The notes under the pieces are model-generated. The model had not been told where the DNA came from, did no database searches, and saw only the letters and a list, made by a program, of their open reading frames with translations. The translations under genes and the position numbers were made by a program. Shown here in pieces: positions 1 to 8,134 of a stretch of 64,000 nucleotides of DNA. Position 1 is the stretch's first letter, and every line of letters begins with the position of its first letter. Source of the stretch: Streptomyces roseolus (GTDB taxonomy: Bacteria > Actinomycetota > Actinomycetes > Streptomycetales > Streptomycetaceae); NCBI RefSeq assembly GCF_014649855.1, contig NZ_BMTV01000031.1, forward strand, positions 1,312-65,311, written 5' to 3'.

Positions 1-1034
1 CGTCGTACTCCCGTGACGACCGTGGTGGCGACCAGCGCGGTGGCGGCTTCCGCCGTGACGACAACCGGGGCGGTGGCGGCGGCTTCCGCCGTGACGACCG
101 CGGTGACCGCGGTGGGTTCCGTGGACGGGACGACCGGGGCGGCGACCGCGGTGGGTACCGCGGGCGGGACGACCGGGGCGGTTACGGGCGCCGGGACGAC
201 CGTGGCGACCGGGAGCGGAGCGACCGCGCGCCGCTCAAGCGGCTGCCGATCCCGCCGGAGGTTACCGGTGAGGAGATCGACCCCGACGTGCGCCAGGAGC
301 TGATGAGCCTGCCCAAGGGGCTCGCCGACGACGTGGCCCGCAACCTCGTCATGGTCGCGCAGCTGATCGACGAGGACCCGGAGAAGGCCTACGGCTACTC
401 CCGGGTCGCCCTGCGGCTCGCCTCGCGCGTCGCCGCCGTCCGCGAGGCCGCCGGCTTCGCCGCGTACGCCAACCAGAAGTACGCCGAGGCACTGGCCGAG
501 TTCCGGGCCGCGCGGCGGATGAGCGGCGGCGTGGACCTGTGGCCCGTCATGGCCGACTGCGAGCGCGGCCTCGGCCGGCCCGAGCGGGCGCTCGCCATGG
601 CCGGTGAGCCCGAGGTGCAGAAGCTCGACAAGGCCGGGCAGGTCGAGATGCGGCTCGTCGCCGCCGGCGCCCGCCGGGACATGGGGCAGCTCGACGCCGC
701 CATCGTGACCCTGCAGAGCCCCGAGCTGGCGTCCAACGCCAACCACCCGTGGACCGCGCGGCTGCGGTACGCCTACGCCGACGCCCTGCTCGCCGCCGGG
801 CGGGAGCAGGAGGCCCGCGAGTGGTTCGCCAAGGCCCTGGAGGCCGACAAGGACGGGGCCACGGACGCCTCCGACCGGCTCGCCGAGCTGGACGGGGTCG
901 AGTTCGTCGACGCCTTCGACGACGAGGACGAGGACGAGGACGAGACGGACGCGGTCGCGTCCGACGCCGGCCCGGCCGACGAGCGTGAGGACGACGAGGA
1001 CGAGGACGACGAGCGTCAGGGCGACGCCGGCTGA
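1..1034 (+). CDS. TPR-repeat protein with RGG/DDRGG-rich N-terminus (5' partial)
   Basis: The reading frame is open from the first bases of the window, so the true start lies upstream; 343 residues are visible. The first 75 or so residues are an arginine-glycine-aspartate stretch built from reiterated DDRGG, RGG and FRRDD units, the composition of a disordered, possibly RNA-binding tail. From about residue 85 (PIPPEVTGEEIDPDVRQEL) a helical Ala/Leu-rich region follows with TPR-like spacing, including KAYGYSRVALRLA, YAEALAEFRAARRM and YADALLAAGREQEAREWF. The last 45 residues are almost pure Asp/Glu. An arginine-rich head and an acidic tail on one TPR body is a recurrent Streptomyces architecture. 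No enzymatic motif is visible and the function is unknown. A perfect hairpin terminator follows the stop. Confidence 0.85.
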   Translation, partial: SYSRDDRGGDQRGGGFRRDDNRGGGGGFRRDDRGDRGGFRGRDDRGGDRGGYRGRDDRGGYGRRDDRGDRERSDRAPLKRLPIPPEVTGEEIDPDVRQELMSLPKGLADDVARNLVMVAQLIDEDPEKAYGYSRVALRLASRVAAVREAAGFAAYANQKYAEALAEFRAARRMSGGVDLWPVMADCERGLGRPERALAMAGEPEVQKLDKAGQVEMRLVAAGARRDMGQLDAAIVTLQSPELASNANHPWTARLRYAYADALLAAGREQEAREWFAKALEADKDGATDASDRLAELDGVEFVDAFDDEDEDEDETDAVASDAGPADEREDDEDEDDERQGDAG

Positions 1035-1049
1035 GGTCCGGTGACATGA

Positions 1050-1084
1050 GGAAGGGGCGGCACCCGTCGGGTGCCGCCCCTTCC
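1050..1084. terminator. bidirectional hairpin terminator
   Basis: A perfect 16-bp inverted repeat (1050-1065 against 1069-1084) closes on a 3-nt loop. It lies between the convergent TPR and DUF1015 genes and could serve both strands. No T-tract follows, as is usual in Streptomyces. Confidence 0.85.
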
Positions 1085-1100
1085 GCGTTCCGTCCGCGGG

Positions 1101-2393
1101 TCAGCCGAGGGCGAGGCTGCGGAGGACCAGGCCCGTGGCCGGCTTGGGCCCGAAGGAGGTCGACTTGCGGGGCATCGTGACGCCCTGGCGGGCCAGGTCG
1201 CGGACGACCTCCTCCCGGACCGGGTGCATCAGGACCGCCGTACCGCCGCGGCGCTCGGCCTGGGCGACGGCCGCCGCCGTGTCGTGGATGTAGGCGATGT
1301 CCTCGGGGGCGTCCGGAACGTGCCACAGGTGCTCCAGGAGCGTGGCGTGCAGGACCGTCGCGTCCAGGGTGCGCCAGGCCTCCGGGCGGTCGGCGCGGAC
1401 CGTGCGGGCCAGCAGCGCCGGGTCCGGGCGGTCCAGGAGGTGGAAGGCGCCGTCGCCGGCGAGGAGGAAGGCGTTGCCCTCGGCGGCGGCCTCGGCGAGG
1501 GCCTCCAGGGCCTCCGGCAGGGGGCCCTGGAGGCGGCGGACGCGGAAGGCGTCGCCGACGGCGTCGAGGGCGTCCGCGACCGGCAGGCGGCTCAGGAGGC
1601 GGTGGATCGCGCGGACCCGCAGGGGGTAGCGGGCCGTGTCGACGAGGAGGACCAGGCCCTGGTTCCAGGGCCCGGGAGAGGGATGCTCGTCGCGCAGCCG
1701 CAGATAGGTCGCCCAGCGGTGGTGCCCGTCCGCGATGAGCGCCTGGTGACGGGCGAGTTCGGCCGCGACCGTCGCCTGCTCGGCCGGGTCCGTGACCGCC
1801 CACAGGCGGTGGTGGAAGCCGTCCTCGGTGGTCGTCGCGAGCAGCGGCTCGCCCAGGACCGTGCGCTCGATCACCGCGTCGGCCCCGTCGCCGTCGCCCG
1901 GGTAGGTGAGGAGCAGCGGCTCCAGATTGGCGGCCGTCGTGCGCATCAGGGCGGCGCGGTCCTCGACGACGTGCGGCATGACGTCCTCGTGGGGGAGGAC
2001 GATCCCCTCGTCGGGGGCGGACAGTTCGAGGGCGCCGATGACGCCGCGCTGGAGGACGCCGTCGCCCCGCTGTTCGTACACGTACAGGGCGGGGGCCGGG
2101 TCGGGGGCGAGGACGCCGTCGGCGAGCCAGCGGTCCATCGTCACCGCGGCCTTGCGGTGGCGGGTGCCCGCCGTGACCGCCTGGGGGAGGATCAGCCGGA
2201 CGATGTTGTGGGGGTCGGCGGACTCCAGGTGGAGCAGTCCGTCAGGTCGTACGACGACGTCGTAGGGCGGGGAGGTGACGGCCGCGAGGCTGCCGACCCG
2301 CTCGGGGACGTACCGGATGCCGCGGAACGGACGCAGGCGCAGTCCCGCCGTGTCGTCGCGGACGGCGTCGGCCGCGTGACCTGAGGTGTTCAT
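1101..2393 (-). CDS. DUF1015 family protein
   Basis: This 430-residue protein has the DUF1015 (COG4198) pattern: an N-terminal FRGIRYVPERVGSLAAVTSPPYDVV segment and a central IADGHHRWATYLRLRDEH motif, where the His-His-Arg cluster suggests a catalytic or metal-binding role. The biochemical function of the family is not established; a kinase-like role has been proposed for some members. The ATG at 2393 is chosen because a TACCAT -10 element lies exactly 6 nt upstream of it on the minus strand, which predicts a leaderless mRNA. It is divergent from the HAD phosphatase gene. Confidence 0.85.
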   Translation of the reverse strand: MNTSGHAADAVRDDTAGLRLRPFRGIRYVPERVGSLAAVTSPPYDVVVRPDGLLHLESADPHNIVRLILPQAVTAGTRHRKAAVTMDRWLADGVLAPDPAPALYVYEQRGDGVLQRGVIGALELSAPDEGIVLPHEDVMPHVVEDRAALMRTTAANLEPLLLTYPGDGDGADAVIERTVLGEPLLATTTEDGFHHRLWAVTDPAEQATVAAELARHQALIADGHHRWATYLRLRDEHPSPGPWNQGLVLLVDTARYPLRVRAIHRLLSRLPVADALDAVGDAFRVRRLQGPLPEALEALAEAAAEGNAFLLAGDGAFHLLDRPDPALLARTVRADRPEAWRTLDATVLHATLLEHLWHVPDAPEDIAYIHDTAAAVAQAERRGGTAVLMHPVREEVVRDLARQGVTMPRKSTSFGPKPATGLVLRSLALG

Positions 2394-2399
2394 CTCGCA

Positions 2400-2405
2400 A
2401 TGGTA
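2400..2405 (-). promoter_or_regulatory. -10 element (TACCAT) of the DUF1015 gene
   Basis: TACCAT on the minus strand is followed by TGCGAG and then the ATG. A purine placed 6-7 nt after the -10 is the first base of the start codon, so transcription and translation probably begin together. Confidence 0.5.
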
Positions 2406-2474
2406 GGCGGGCGGCGGACATGAGCGATGATCGGGGAGCGGGGACGGACCGGTGCGAGTGAGGAGCGGGTGGTC

Positions 2475-3554
2475 ATGGCGCGAGACGGCCAGGAGCGGCG
2501 GACGGAGAGGCTTCGGCCCGGTGGCAGCGGGGCCGCGCTGAGCGAGGCGTACGACACGGCGCTGCTCGACCTCGACGGGGTCGTGTACTTCGCGGGCGGG
2601 GCGGCGATCCCGTACGCGGTCGAGGCGCTCGGGGCGGCGCGCGACCGCGGGATGCGGCTGGCGTACGTGACGAACAACGCGCTGCGGACGCCGGACGCGG
2701 TGGCCGCGCACCTCACCGAGCTCGGGGTGCCGGCCGAGCCGGGCGACGTCGTGACCTCGGCGCAGGCCGTGGCGCGGCTCGTCGCGGAGGACGTGCCGGC
2801 CGGGTCCCGGGTGCTCGTCGTCGGCGGCGAGGGGCTGCGGGTGGCGCTGCGCGAGCGGGGGCTCGTGCCGGTCGAGTCGGCCGACGACGGGCCGGTGGCC
2901 GTCGTGCAGGGGTACGGCGGGCCGGACATGGCCTGGGGCCGCTTCGCGGAGGCGGCGTACGCGATCGGGAGGGGCGTGCCCTGGTACGCCTCCAACACCG
3001 ACCTGACGATCCCGGGCGCGCGGGGGATCGGGCCCGGGAACGGCGCCGCCGTCGAGGTCGTGCGGATCGCCACCGGCGGGCGGGCCGAGCCGAAGGTCGC
3101 GGGGAAGCCGCAGCCGCCGATGCACCGGGAGACCGTGCTGCGGACCGGGGCGCGGCGGCCGCTCGTCGTCGGCGACCGGCTGGACACCGACATCGAGGGC
3201 GCCTTCCACGGCGGGGTCGACTCGCTGCTCGTGCTGACCGGGGTCACCGACGCGGCGACGCTGCTCGCGGCCGTGCCGGAGCACCGGCCGACGTACGTGG
3301 CGGCGGACCTGCGGGGGCTGCTCGGGGGGCAGCCGGAGGTCGTGGCCGAGGCGGACGGCGGTTTCCGGTGCGGCGGGTGGCGGGCCTCGGCGGGCGGGGG
3401 CGCGCTCGTCCTGGAGGGAGCCGAGGGCGAGGGCGGCGAGGACTCCGACGTGCTCGACGGGCTGCGGGCGCTGTGCGGGGCGGCGTGGACGTCGGCCGGG
3501 TCCGGGGCGTGCGGGCTCGACGCGGGGAAGGCGCTCGCCCGGCTCGGGCTGTAG
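2475..3554 (+). CDS. HAD-IIA family hydrolase
   Basis: This 359-residue protein is a HAD-superfamily subclass IIA phosphatase, related to NagD and p-nitrophenyl phosphatases. Motif I is LLDLDGVVYF (nucleophile and acid Asp), motif II is AYVTNNALRTP, the substrate-specificity region carries the YASNTDLTIP and GNGAAVEVV segments of the family, and motif IV is VVGDRLDTDIEGAFHGG. The C-terminal 90 residues after the ADLRGLL segment are a Gly/Glu-rich extension not needed for the fold. The ATG at 2475 is preferred for the GAGGAG at about 2460; an upstream in-frame ATG at 2427 lacks a clear ribosome binding site. The substrate is unknown. Confidence 0.85.
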   Translation: MARDGQERRTERLRPGGSGAALSEAYDTALLDLDGVVYFAGGAAIPYAVEALGAARDRGMRLAYVTNNALRTPDAVAAHLTELGVPAEPGDVVTSAQAVARLVAEDVPAGSRVLVVGGEGLRVALRERGLVPVESADDGPVAVVQGYGGPDMAWGRFAEAAYAIGRGVPWYASNTDLTIPGARGIGPGNGAAVEVVRIATGGRAEPKVAGKPQPPMHRETVLRTGARRPLVVGDRLDTDIEGAFHGGVDSLLVLTGVTDAATLLAAVPEHRPTYVAADLRGLLGGQPEVVAEADGGFRCGGWRASAGGGALVLEGAEGEGGEDSDVLDGLRALCGAAWTSAGSGACGLDAGKALARLGL

Positions 3555-3630
3555 GGGAAGAGGCCGGGGGAGAGGCTGGTCGGGAAGGGGGCTTTCCGGA
3601 TTCGTGACCGTCGGCCGCTGCTAGATCAAT

Positions 3631-3649
3631 ATTGGGTAGGCTAACCTAA
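3631..3649. promoter_or_regulatory. iron box (DmdR1/IdeR operator) overlapping the -10
   Basis: The 19-mer matches 16 of 19 positions of the DtxR/IdeR/DmdR1 consensus TTAGGTTAGGCTAACCTAA. The TAACCT inside it (3642-3647) has the form of a -10 hexamer and sits 6 nt before the GTG start, so bound repressor would occlude RNA polymerase directly. Iron-dependent repression of the downstream importer operon is the expected outcome. Confidence 0.85.
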
Positions 3650-3653
3650 CTCC

Positions 3654-4709
3654 GTGTTGGTCGAGAGTCCCTCCCGTACGAGCGCGGAGCCGGTGAAGTC
3701 CGGGCAGACCCCGAAGCGCCGGAATTCCGTGCGCGCCCTCGGGCTGCTCGCAGCCGTCGGTGCCCTGCTGCTTGTCTGTGTCCTCAGCATCATGATCGGT
3801 GCCAAGCCGGTGCCGATCGGTGACGTGTGGCACGGGCTGTTCCACAACAGCGGTGTCGGCAACGACGTCGTCATCCACGACGTGCGCGTGCCGCGCACCC
3901 TGCTCGGGCTGCTCGTCGGTCTGGCGCTCGGCCTGGCCGGCGCCGTGATGCAGGGGTTGACCCGCAACCCGCTGGCGGAGCCCGGGCTGCTCGGGGTCAA
4001 CGCGGGCGCGGCCGCCGCCGTCGTCTCGGCCATCGCCTTCCTGGGCGTCACCGACGTCCGCGACTACGTGTGGTTCGCCTTCGTCGGCGCCGCCGTCGTC
4101 TCGGTGGTCGTGTACGTGCTCGGGGGCAGCCGCAGCGCGACGCCGGTGCGCCTCGCGCTCGCCGGCACCGCCGCCACCGCCGCCCTGTACGGCTTCGTCA
4201 ACGCCGTGCAGCTGCTGAACTCGGCCGCCCTCGACCGGCTCCGCTTCTGGACCGTCGGCTCGCTGGCCTCCGCCGACATGGAGACCGTCGGCCGGGTCGC
4301 GCCGTTCATCCTCGTCGGCGCCGTGCTGGCGCTCGGGATCGCCCGGCCGCTCAACGCCATGGAGATGGGCGAGGACTCGGCCCGCGCGCTCGGCGTCCAC
4401 ATCAACCGGACCCGCGTCGTCGCCATGCTCGCCGTCACCCTGATGTGCGGGGCCGCGACCGCCGCCTGCGGGCCGATCGTCTTCCTCGGCCTGATGGTGC
4501 CGTACATGGTGCGCGCGATCACCGGGCCCGACATGCGGTGGATCCTGCCATACGCCGCGGTGCTCGCGCCCGTGCTGCTGCTCGGCTCCGACGTCCTCGG
4601 CCGGGTCGTCGTCCGGCCCGCCGAACTCCAGGTCGGCATCGTGACGGCCCTCGTCGGCGGGCCCGTCTTCATCCGACTCGTACGCCGCAAGAGGATGGCC
4701 CAGCTGTGA
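3654..4709 (+). CDS. iron-siderophore ABC transporter permease (FecCD family), first subunit
   Basis: This 351-residue integral membrane protein belongs to the FecCD/BtuC family. After a basic N-terminus (residues 1-25) come about nine to ten hydrophobic segments. Family motifs are visible: GLALGLAGAVMQGLTRNPLAEPGLLGVNAGAA, the EMGEDSARALGV coupling segment that contacts the ATPase, and ACGPIVFLGLMVPYMVRAITGPD. It forms a heterodimer with the next gene product. The GTG start follows the iron box by 4 nt, with no room for a Shine-Dalgarno sequence, which suggests a leaderless message. No substrate-binding lipoprotein gene is present in the window. Confidence 0.93.
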   Translation: MLVESPSRTSAEPVKSGQTPKRRNSVRALGLLAAVGALLLVCVLSIMIGAKPVPIGDVWHGLFHNSGVGNDVVIHDVRVPRTLLGLLVGLALGLAGAVMQGLTRNPLAEPGLLGVNAGAAAAVVSAIAFLGVTDVRDYVWFAFVGAAVVSVVVYVLGGSRSATPVRLALAGTAATAALYGFVNAVQLLNSAALDRLRFWTVGSLASADMETVGRVAPFILVGAVLALGIARPLNAMEMGEDSARALGVHINRTRVVAMLAVTLMCGAATAACGPIVFLGLMVPYMVRAITGPDMRWILPYAAVLAPVLLLGSDVLGRVVVRPAELQVGIVTALVGGPVFIRLVRRKRMAQL

Positions 4710-5740
4710 CCACCAAGACCCTGCGGACCGGCGGCGGAGTCTCCGTACGGTACGCGCCGCGGGCCGCGTTCTCCGGCCTCGGGCTGATCCTGCTCACCCT
4801 CGCCGTCGGCACCGTCCTCGTCTGCACCGGCGACTTCCCCATGACCCCGGGCGAGGTCCTCGACACCCTGATCGGCCGGGGGACCGTCGTCCAGGAGTTC
4901 GCGGTGATGGAGCTGCGGCTCCCGCGGGTCCTCGTCGCGATCTTCGTCGGTGCCGCGCTCGCCCTCGGCGGGGCGGTCTTCCAGTCGATCTCGCGCAACC
5001 CGCTCGGCAGCCCCGACGTCATCGGCTTCGGGCAGGGCGCCACCGTCGGCGCGCTCGCCGTGATCGTCCTCTTCCAGGGCAGCGCGGTCGCCACCGCCCT
5101 CGGGGCCGTCGTCGGCGGCGTCCTCACCGGCGCCGTGATCTACCTGCTCGCCTGGAAGCGGGGCGTGCACGGCTACCGCCTGGTGCTCGTCGGCATCGGC
5201 GCCGCCGCCATGCTCACCTCCGTCATCCACTACCTCATCACCAAGGCCAACCTGGTGGACGCCACCCGCGCCACCGTGTGGATGACCGGCTCCCTCGACG
5301 GCCGTGACTGGACCCAGTTCTGGCCGCTGCTCGCCGTCTGCTGCGTGCTCGTGCCGCTGGTCCTCGGCCACGGCCGGGCGCTGCGGATGCTGGAGATGGG
5401 CGACGACGCGGCGTACGCGCTCGGCGTGAAGGTCGAGCGGACCCGGATCGTGCTGATGGCCTCCGCCGTGCTGCTCGTCGCCGTCGCCACCTCGGCGGCC
5501 GGGCCGATCGTCTTCGTCTCCCTCAGCGCCCCGCAGCTGGCCCGCCGGCTGACCCGCGCGCCCGGCCCGAACCTGGCGGTCTCCGCCGTCATGGGCTCCG
5601 CGCTGCTGCTGAGCGCCGACTGGATCGCCGGCAACGCCTTCGGCGACCGGCAGCTGCCCGTCGGCGTCGTCACCGGCATCCTCGGCGGCTGCTACCTCCT
5701 CTGGCTGCTCGTCAGCGAACGCAAGGCGGGCCGGATATGA
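4706..5740 (+). CDS. iron-siderophore ABC transporter permease (FecCD family), second subunit
   Basis: This 344-residue FecCD-family permease is the partner of the preceding subunit. Recognisable segments are ALALGGAVFQSISRNPLGSPDVIGF near residue 85, EMGDDAAYALGV (the ATPase coupling loop) and AGPIVFVSLSAPQLARRLTRAPGP. Its GTG start overlaps the stop codon of the upstream permease (GTGA), so the two are translationally coupled, as expected for a stoichiometric heterodimer. Many longer in-frame upstream codons exist because the frame is open, but they lie inside the upstream gene and are not used. Confidence 0.93.
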   Translation: MTTKTLRTGGGVSVRYAPRAAFSGLGLILLTLAVGTVLVCTGDFPMTPGEVLDTLIGRGTVVQEFAVMELRLPRVLVAIFVGAALALGGAVFQSISRNPLGSPDVIGFGQGATVGALAVIVLFQGSAVATALGAVVGGVLTGAVIYLLAWKRGVHGYRLVLVGIGAAAMLTSVIHYLITKANLVDATRATVWMTGSLDGRDWTQFWPLLAVCCVLVPLVLGHGRALRMLEMGDDAAYALGVKVERTRIVLMASAVLLVAVATSAAGPIVFVSLSAPQLARRLTRAPGPNLAVSAVMGSALLLSADWIAGNAFGDRQLPVGVVTGILGGCYLLWLLVSERKAGRI

Positions 5741-6672
5741 GCGCGCCCCAGGACCACCCGAACCAGGACACCAGGAGTACCCCCATGAGCGATCGGCAGC
5801 GGCAGCGGCTCGGGGCCGAGTCGGTCACCCTCGCGTACGAGCAGCGGGTCATCGCCCGCGACCTGTCCGTCGAGATCCCCGACCACTCCTTCACCGTCAT
5901 CGTCGGGCCCAACGCCTGCGGCAAGTCGACCCTGCTGCGCGCCCTGTCCCGGATGCTCAAGCCCACCGAGGGCCGGGTGCTGCTCGACGGGCAGTCCATC
6001 CACTCCCTGCCGGCGAAGAAGGTCGCCCGGACGCTGGGCCTGCTGCCGCAGTCCTCGATCGCGCCCGACGGCATCACCGTCGCCGACCTCGTCGCCCGCG
6101 GCCGCTACCCCCACCAGGGGCTGCTGCGCCAGTGGTCGCCGGAGGACGAGCGGATCGTCCAGGAGTCGATGGAGTCCACCGGCGTCGCCGAACTCGCCGA
6201 CCGCTTCGTCGACGAGCTCTCCGGCGGCCAGCGCCAGCGGGTGTGGATCGCCATGGCCCTCGCCCAGCAGACCCCGCTGCTGCTGCTCGACGAGCCGACC
6301 ACGTACCTCGACATCCAGCACCAGATCGACGTCCTCGACCTCTGCGCCGAGCTGCACGAGACCCAGGGGCGGACGCTCGTCGCCGTCCTGCACGACCTCA
6401 ACCACGCGGCCCGGTACGCCACCCACCTCATCGCGGTGCGCGGCGGCGAGGTCGTCGCCGAGGGCCCGCCGTCGGAGGTGGTGACCGCGGAGCTGGTCGA
6501 GCGGGTCTTCGGGCTGCGCTGCCAGGTCATCGAGGACCCGGAGACGGGCACCCCGCTCGTCGTCCCCGCCGGGCGGCAGGCGCGCGCCAGGCGGTCCCTC
6601 CCGGCCCAGGGGCCGGCGGAAGGCCCGGCGAAGGAGTCCGCCGAGGGCCAGGAGGCCGTGCTACAGAAGTGA
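5737..6672 (+). CDS. iron-siderophore ABC transporter ATP-binding protein
   Basis: This FepC-type ATPase of 311 residues has all nucleotide-binding motifs: Walker A GPNACGKST (an Ala where many homologues have Gly), Q-loop LLPQSS, signature LSGGQRQR, Walker B LLLLDEPTTYLD and H-loop VLHDLNHAARY. The first ATG overlaps the upstream stop (ATGA). A second ATG at 5785 has a well-placed AGGAG and starts close to the conserved SVTLAYEQR strand, so a 295-residue product is equally plausible. The C-terminal 40 residues are a Gly/Ala/Glu-rich tail. It closes the iron-regulated operon and ends 12 bp inside the convergent SCP2 gene. Confidence 0.93.
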   Translation: MSAPQDHPNQDTRSTPMSDRQRQRLGAESVTLAYEQRVIARDLSVEIPDHSFTVIVGPNACGKSTLLRALSRMLKPTEGRVLLDGQSIHSLPAKKVARTLGLLPQSSIAPDGITVADLVARGRYPHQGLLRQWSPEDERIVQESMESTGVAELADRFVDELSGGQRQRVWIAMALAQQTPLLLLDEPTTYLDIQHQIDVLDLCAELHETQGRTLVAVLHDLNHAARYATHLIAVRGGEVVAEGPPSEVVTAELVERVFGLRCQVIEDPETGTPLVVPAGRQARARRSLPAQGPAEGPAKESAEGQEAVLQK

Positions 6673-7008
6673 GCGCAGCCGCAGCAGGTCGCGGAAGCCG
6701 GCCTCCAGGCCGACCCGGCCGGAGGCCCAGGCCTTCGCGAAGTGCAGCCGGCCCTCCACCATCGCGACCAGGTCGTCGCCGGTCATCCTGAGACGGATCT
6801 GCGCCTTCTCCGGCGGCGGTCCCGCCACCGTGGAATCCACGAGCATCCGGCCGCCCGCGAGCCGGCCGGTGAAGGTCGTGTCCAGGTCCGTGAGGTGGCA
6901 GCTCAGGGTGCGGTCGAGCGCGGCCGCGCCCTTCATGGAGCCGTCCGCCCCCGCGAGCCTGTCCGCCAGCTTGTCGAGCGCCTCGCGGCACTCCGTGATC
7001 GTCGCCAT
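6661..7008 (-). CDS. SCP2 sterol-binding domain protein
   Basis: This 115-residue single-domain protein resembles the SCP2 lipid-binding fold. It has an N-terminal helix (MATITECREALDKLADRLAG), alternating strands around CHLTDLDTTFTGRLAGG, a KAQIRLRMTGDDLVAMVEG strand-helix element and the closing helix HFAKAWASGRVGLEAGFRDLLRLRSLL, which matches the usual SCP2 C-terminus. A role in binding lipid or another hydrophobic ligand is inferred. A TACGGT -10 element sits 8 nt upstream of the ATG, consistent with a leaderless transcript. It is divergent from the small gene at 7051. Confidence 0.75.
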   Translation of the reverse strand: MATITECREALDKLADRLAGADGSMKGAAALDRTLSCHLTDLDTTFTGRLAGGRMLVDSTVAGPPPEKAQIRLRMTGDDLVAMVEGRLHFAKAWASGRVGLEAGFRDLLRLRSLL

Positions 7009-7050
7009 CGCCGTCGACCGTACCCCAGGGCTTCGCGGTAGCGTCGGGGC

Positions 7051-7311
7051 ATGAGCGAAGCGATGACGGACGCCGGTACGGATCCGGCGGCGGACGGGCC
7101 CGCCGCGGCGGCGCCGCTGGGGGTCGGCCGGGAGCCCACCGGACTGCCGGCCGTCGACGCGCTCCTGGAGCGTCTCGCCGAGACCGACCGCCTCACGGCG
7201 GACGGACACCTCGCGGTGTACGAGGATGTACACCGAGGCCTGCGCGCCGAGCTGACCTCGCTCGACGCGCACCCCGCCTCCGCACCCCGTCCGCACGACC
7301 CCAGGAGCTGA
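7051..7311 (+). CDS. small conserved hypothetical protein upstream of tlyA
   Basis: This 86-residue protein is rich in Ala, Pro and Asp at both ends, with an amphipathic helical core (LPAVDALLERLAETDRL, then VYEDVHRGLRAEL). No known domain is recognised. It lies 7 bp before tlyA on the same strand, so they probably share a transcript. The start is supported by TAGCGT six nt upstream of the ATG, which predicts a leaderless message. Position and codon use look genuine, but the function is unknown. Confidence 0.7.
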   Translation: MSEAMTDAGTDPAADGPAAAAPLGVGREPTGLPAVDALLERLAETDRLTADGHLAVYEDVHRGLRAELTSLDAHPASAPRPHDPRS

Positions 7312-7318
7312 ACCCAAC

Positions 7319-8134
7319 GTGGCAGGAGTGGCACGCCGCCGACTCGACGCCGAGCTGGTCCGGCGCAAACTCGCCCGCTCGCGCGAGCACGCCGGCCAGC
7401 TGATCGCCGCCGGCCGGGTGACCGTCGGCAAGACCGTCGCCACCAAGTCCGCCACCCAGGTCGAGACCGCCGCGGCGATCGTCGTCTCCCCGGACGACTC
7501 CGATCCCGACTACGTCTCGCGCGGCGGCCACAAGCTCGCCGGCGCCCTCGCCGCCTTCGTCCCGCTCGGGCTCGTCGTCGAGGGCCGCCGGGCGCTCGAC
7601 GCCGGGGCCTCCACCGGCGGCTTCACCGACGTGCTGCTGCGCGCGGGCGCCGCGCACGTCGTCGCCGTCGACGTCGGCTACGGACAGCTCGCCTGGTCGC
7701 TCCAGAGCGACGAGCGGGTCACCGTCAAGGACCGGACCAACGTGCGCGAGTTGACATTGGACGCCATCGACGGGATCCCCGTCGACCTCGTCGTCGGAGA
7801 CCTCTCCTTCATCCCGCTCGGCCTCGTGCTGCCCGCGCTCGCCGCCTGCACCGCACCCGGCGCCGACCTCGTCCTGATGGTGAAACCGCAGTTCGAGGTG
7901 GGTAAGGAGCGGCTCGGCTCCGGCGGTGTCGTGCGCAGCACCGAGCTGCGCGCCGACGCCGTGAAGAACGTCGCACGACAGGCCGCCGAGCTGGGACTCG
8001 GCGTGCTCGGCGTCACCGCCAGCCCACTGCCCGGGCCCTCCGGGAACGTCGAGTACTTTCTGTGGCTGCGGGCCGGAGCGCCCGCACTCGATCCGGCGGA
8101 TGTCGACCGAGCCGTGGCGGAGGGACCTCGTTGA
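7319..8134 (+). CDS. tlyA: TlyA family rRNA (cytidine-2'-O)-methyltransferase
   Basis: This 271-residue protein has an N-terminal S4 RNA-binding domain (RRRLDAELVRRKLARSREHAGQLIAAGRVTVGKT, residues 5-40) and an FtsJ-type Rossmann methyltransferase domain. The SAM motif is ALDAGASTGGFTDVLL, followed by VVAVDVGYGQL, LVVGDLSFIPL and the catalytic-type MVKPQFEVGKERLGSGGVV. TlyA of mycobacteria methylates C1409 of 16S and C1920 of 23S rRNA and confers sensitivity to capreomycin and viomycin; that role is inferred here by family. The GTG start has an AGGAG 12 nt upstream. Its stop overlaps the TTG start of nadK. Confidence 0.92.
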   Translation: MAGVARRRLDAELVRRKLARSREHAGQLIAAGRVTVGKTVATKSATQVETAAAIVVSPDDSDPDYVSRGGHKLAGALAAFVPLGLVVEGRRALDAGASTGGFTDVLLRAGAAHVVAVDVGYGQLAWSLQSDERVTVKDRTNVRELTLDAIDGIPVDLVVGDLSFIPLGLVLPALAACTAPGADLVLMVKPQFEVGKERLGSGGVVRSTELRADAVKNVARQAAELGLGVLGVTASPLPGPSGNVEYFLWLRAGAPALDPADVDRAVAEGPR

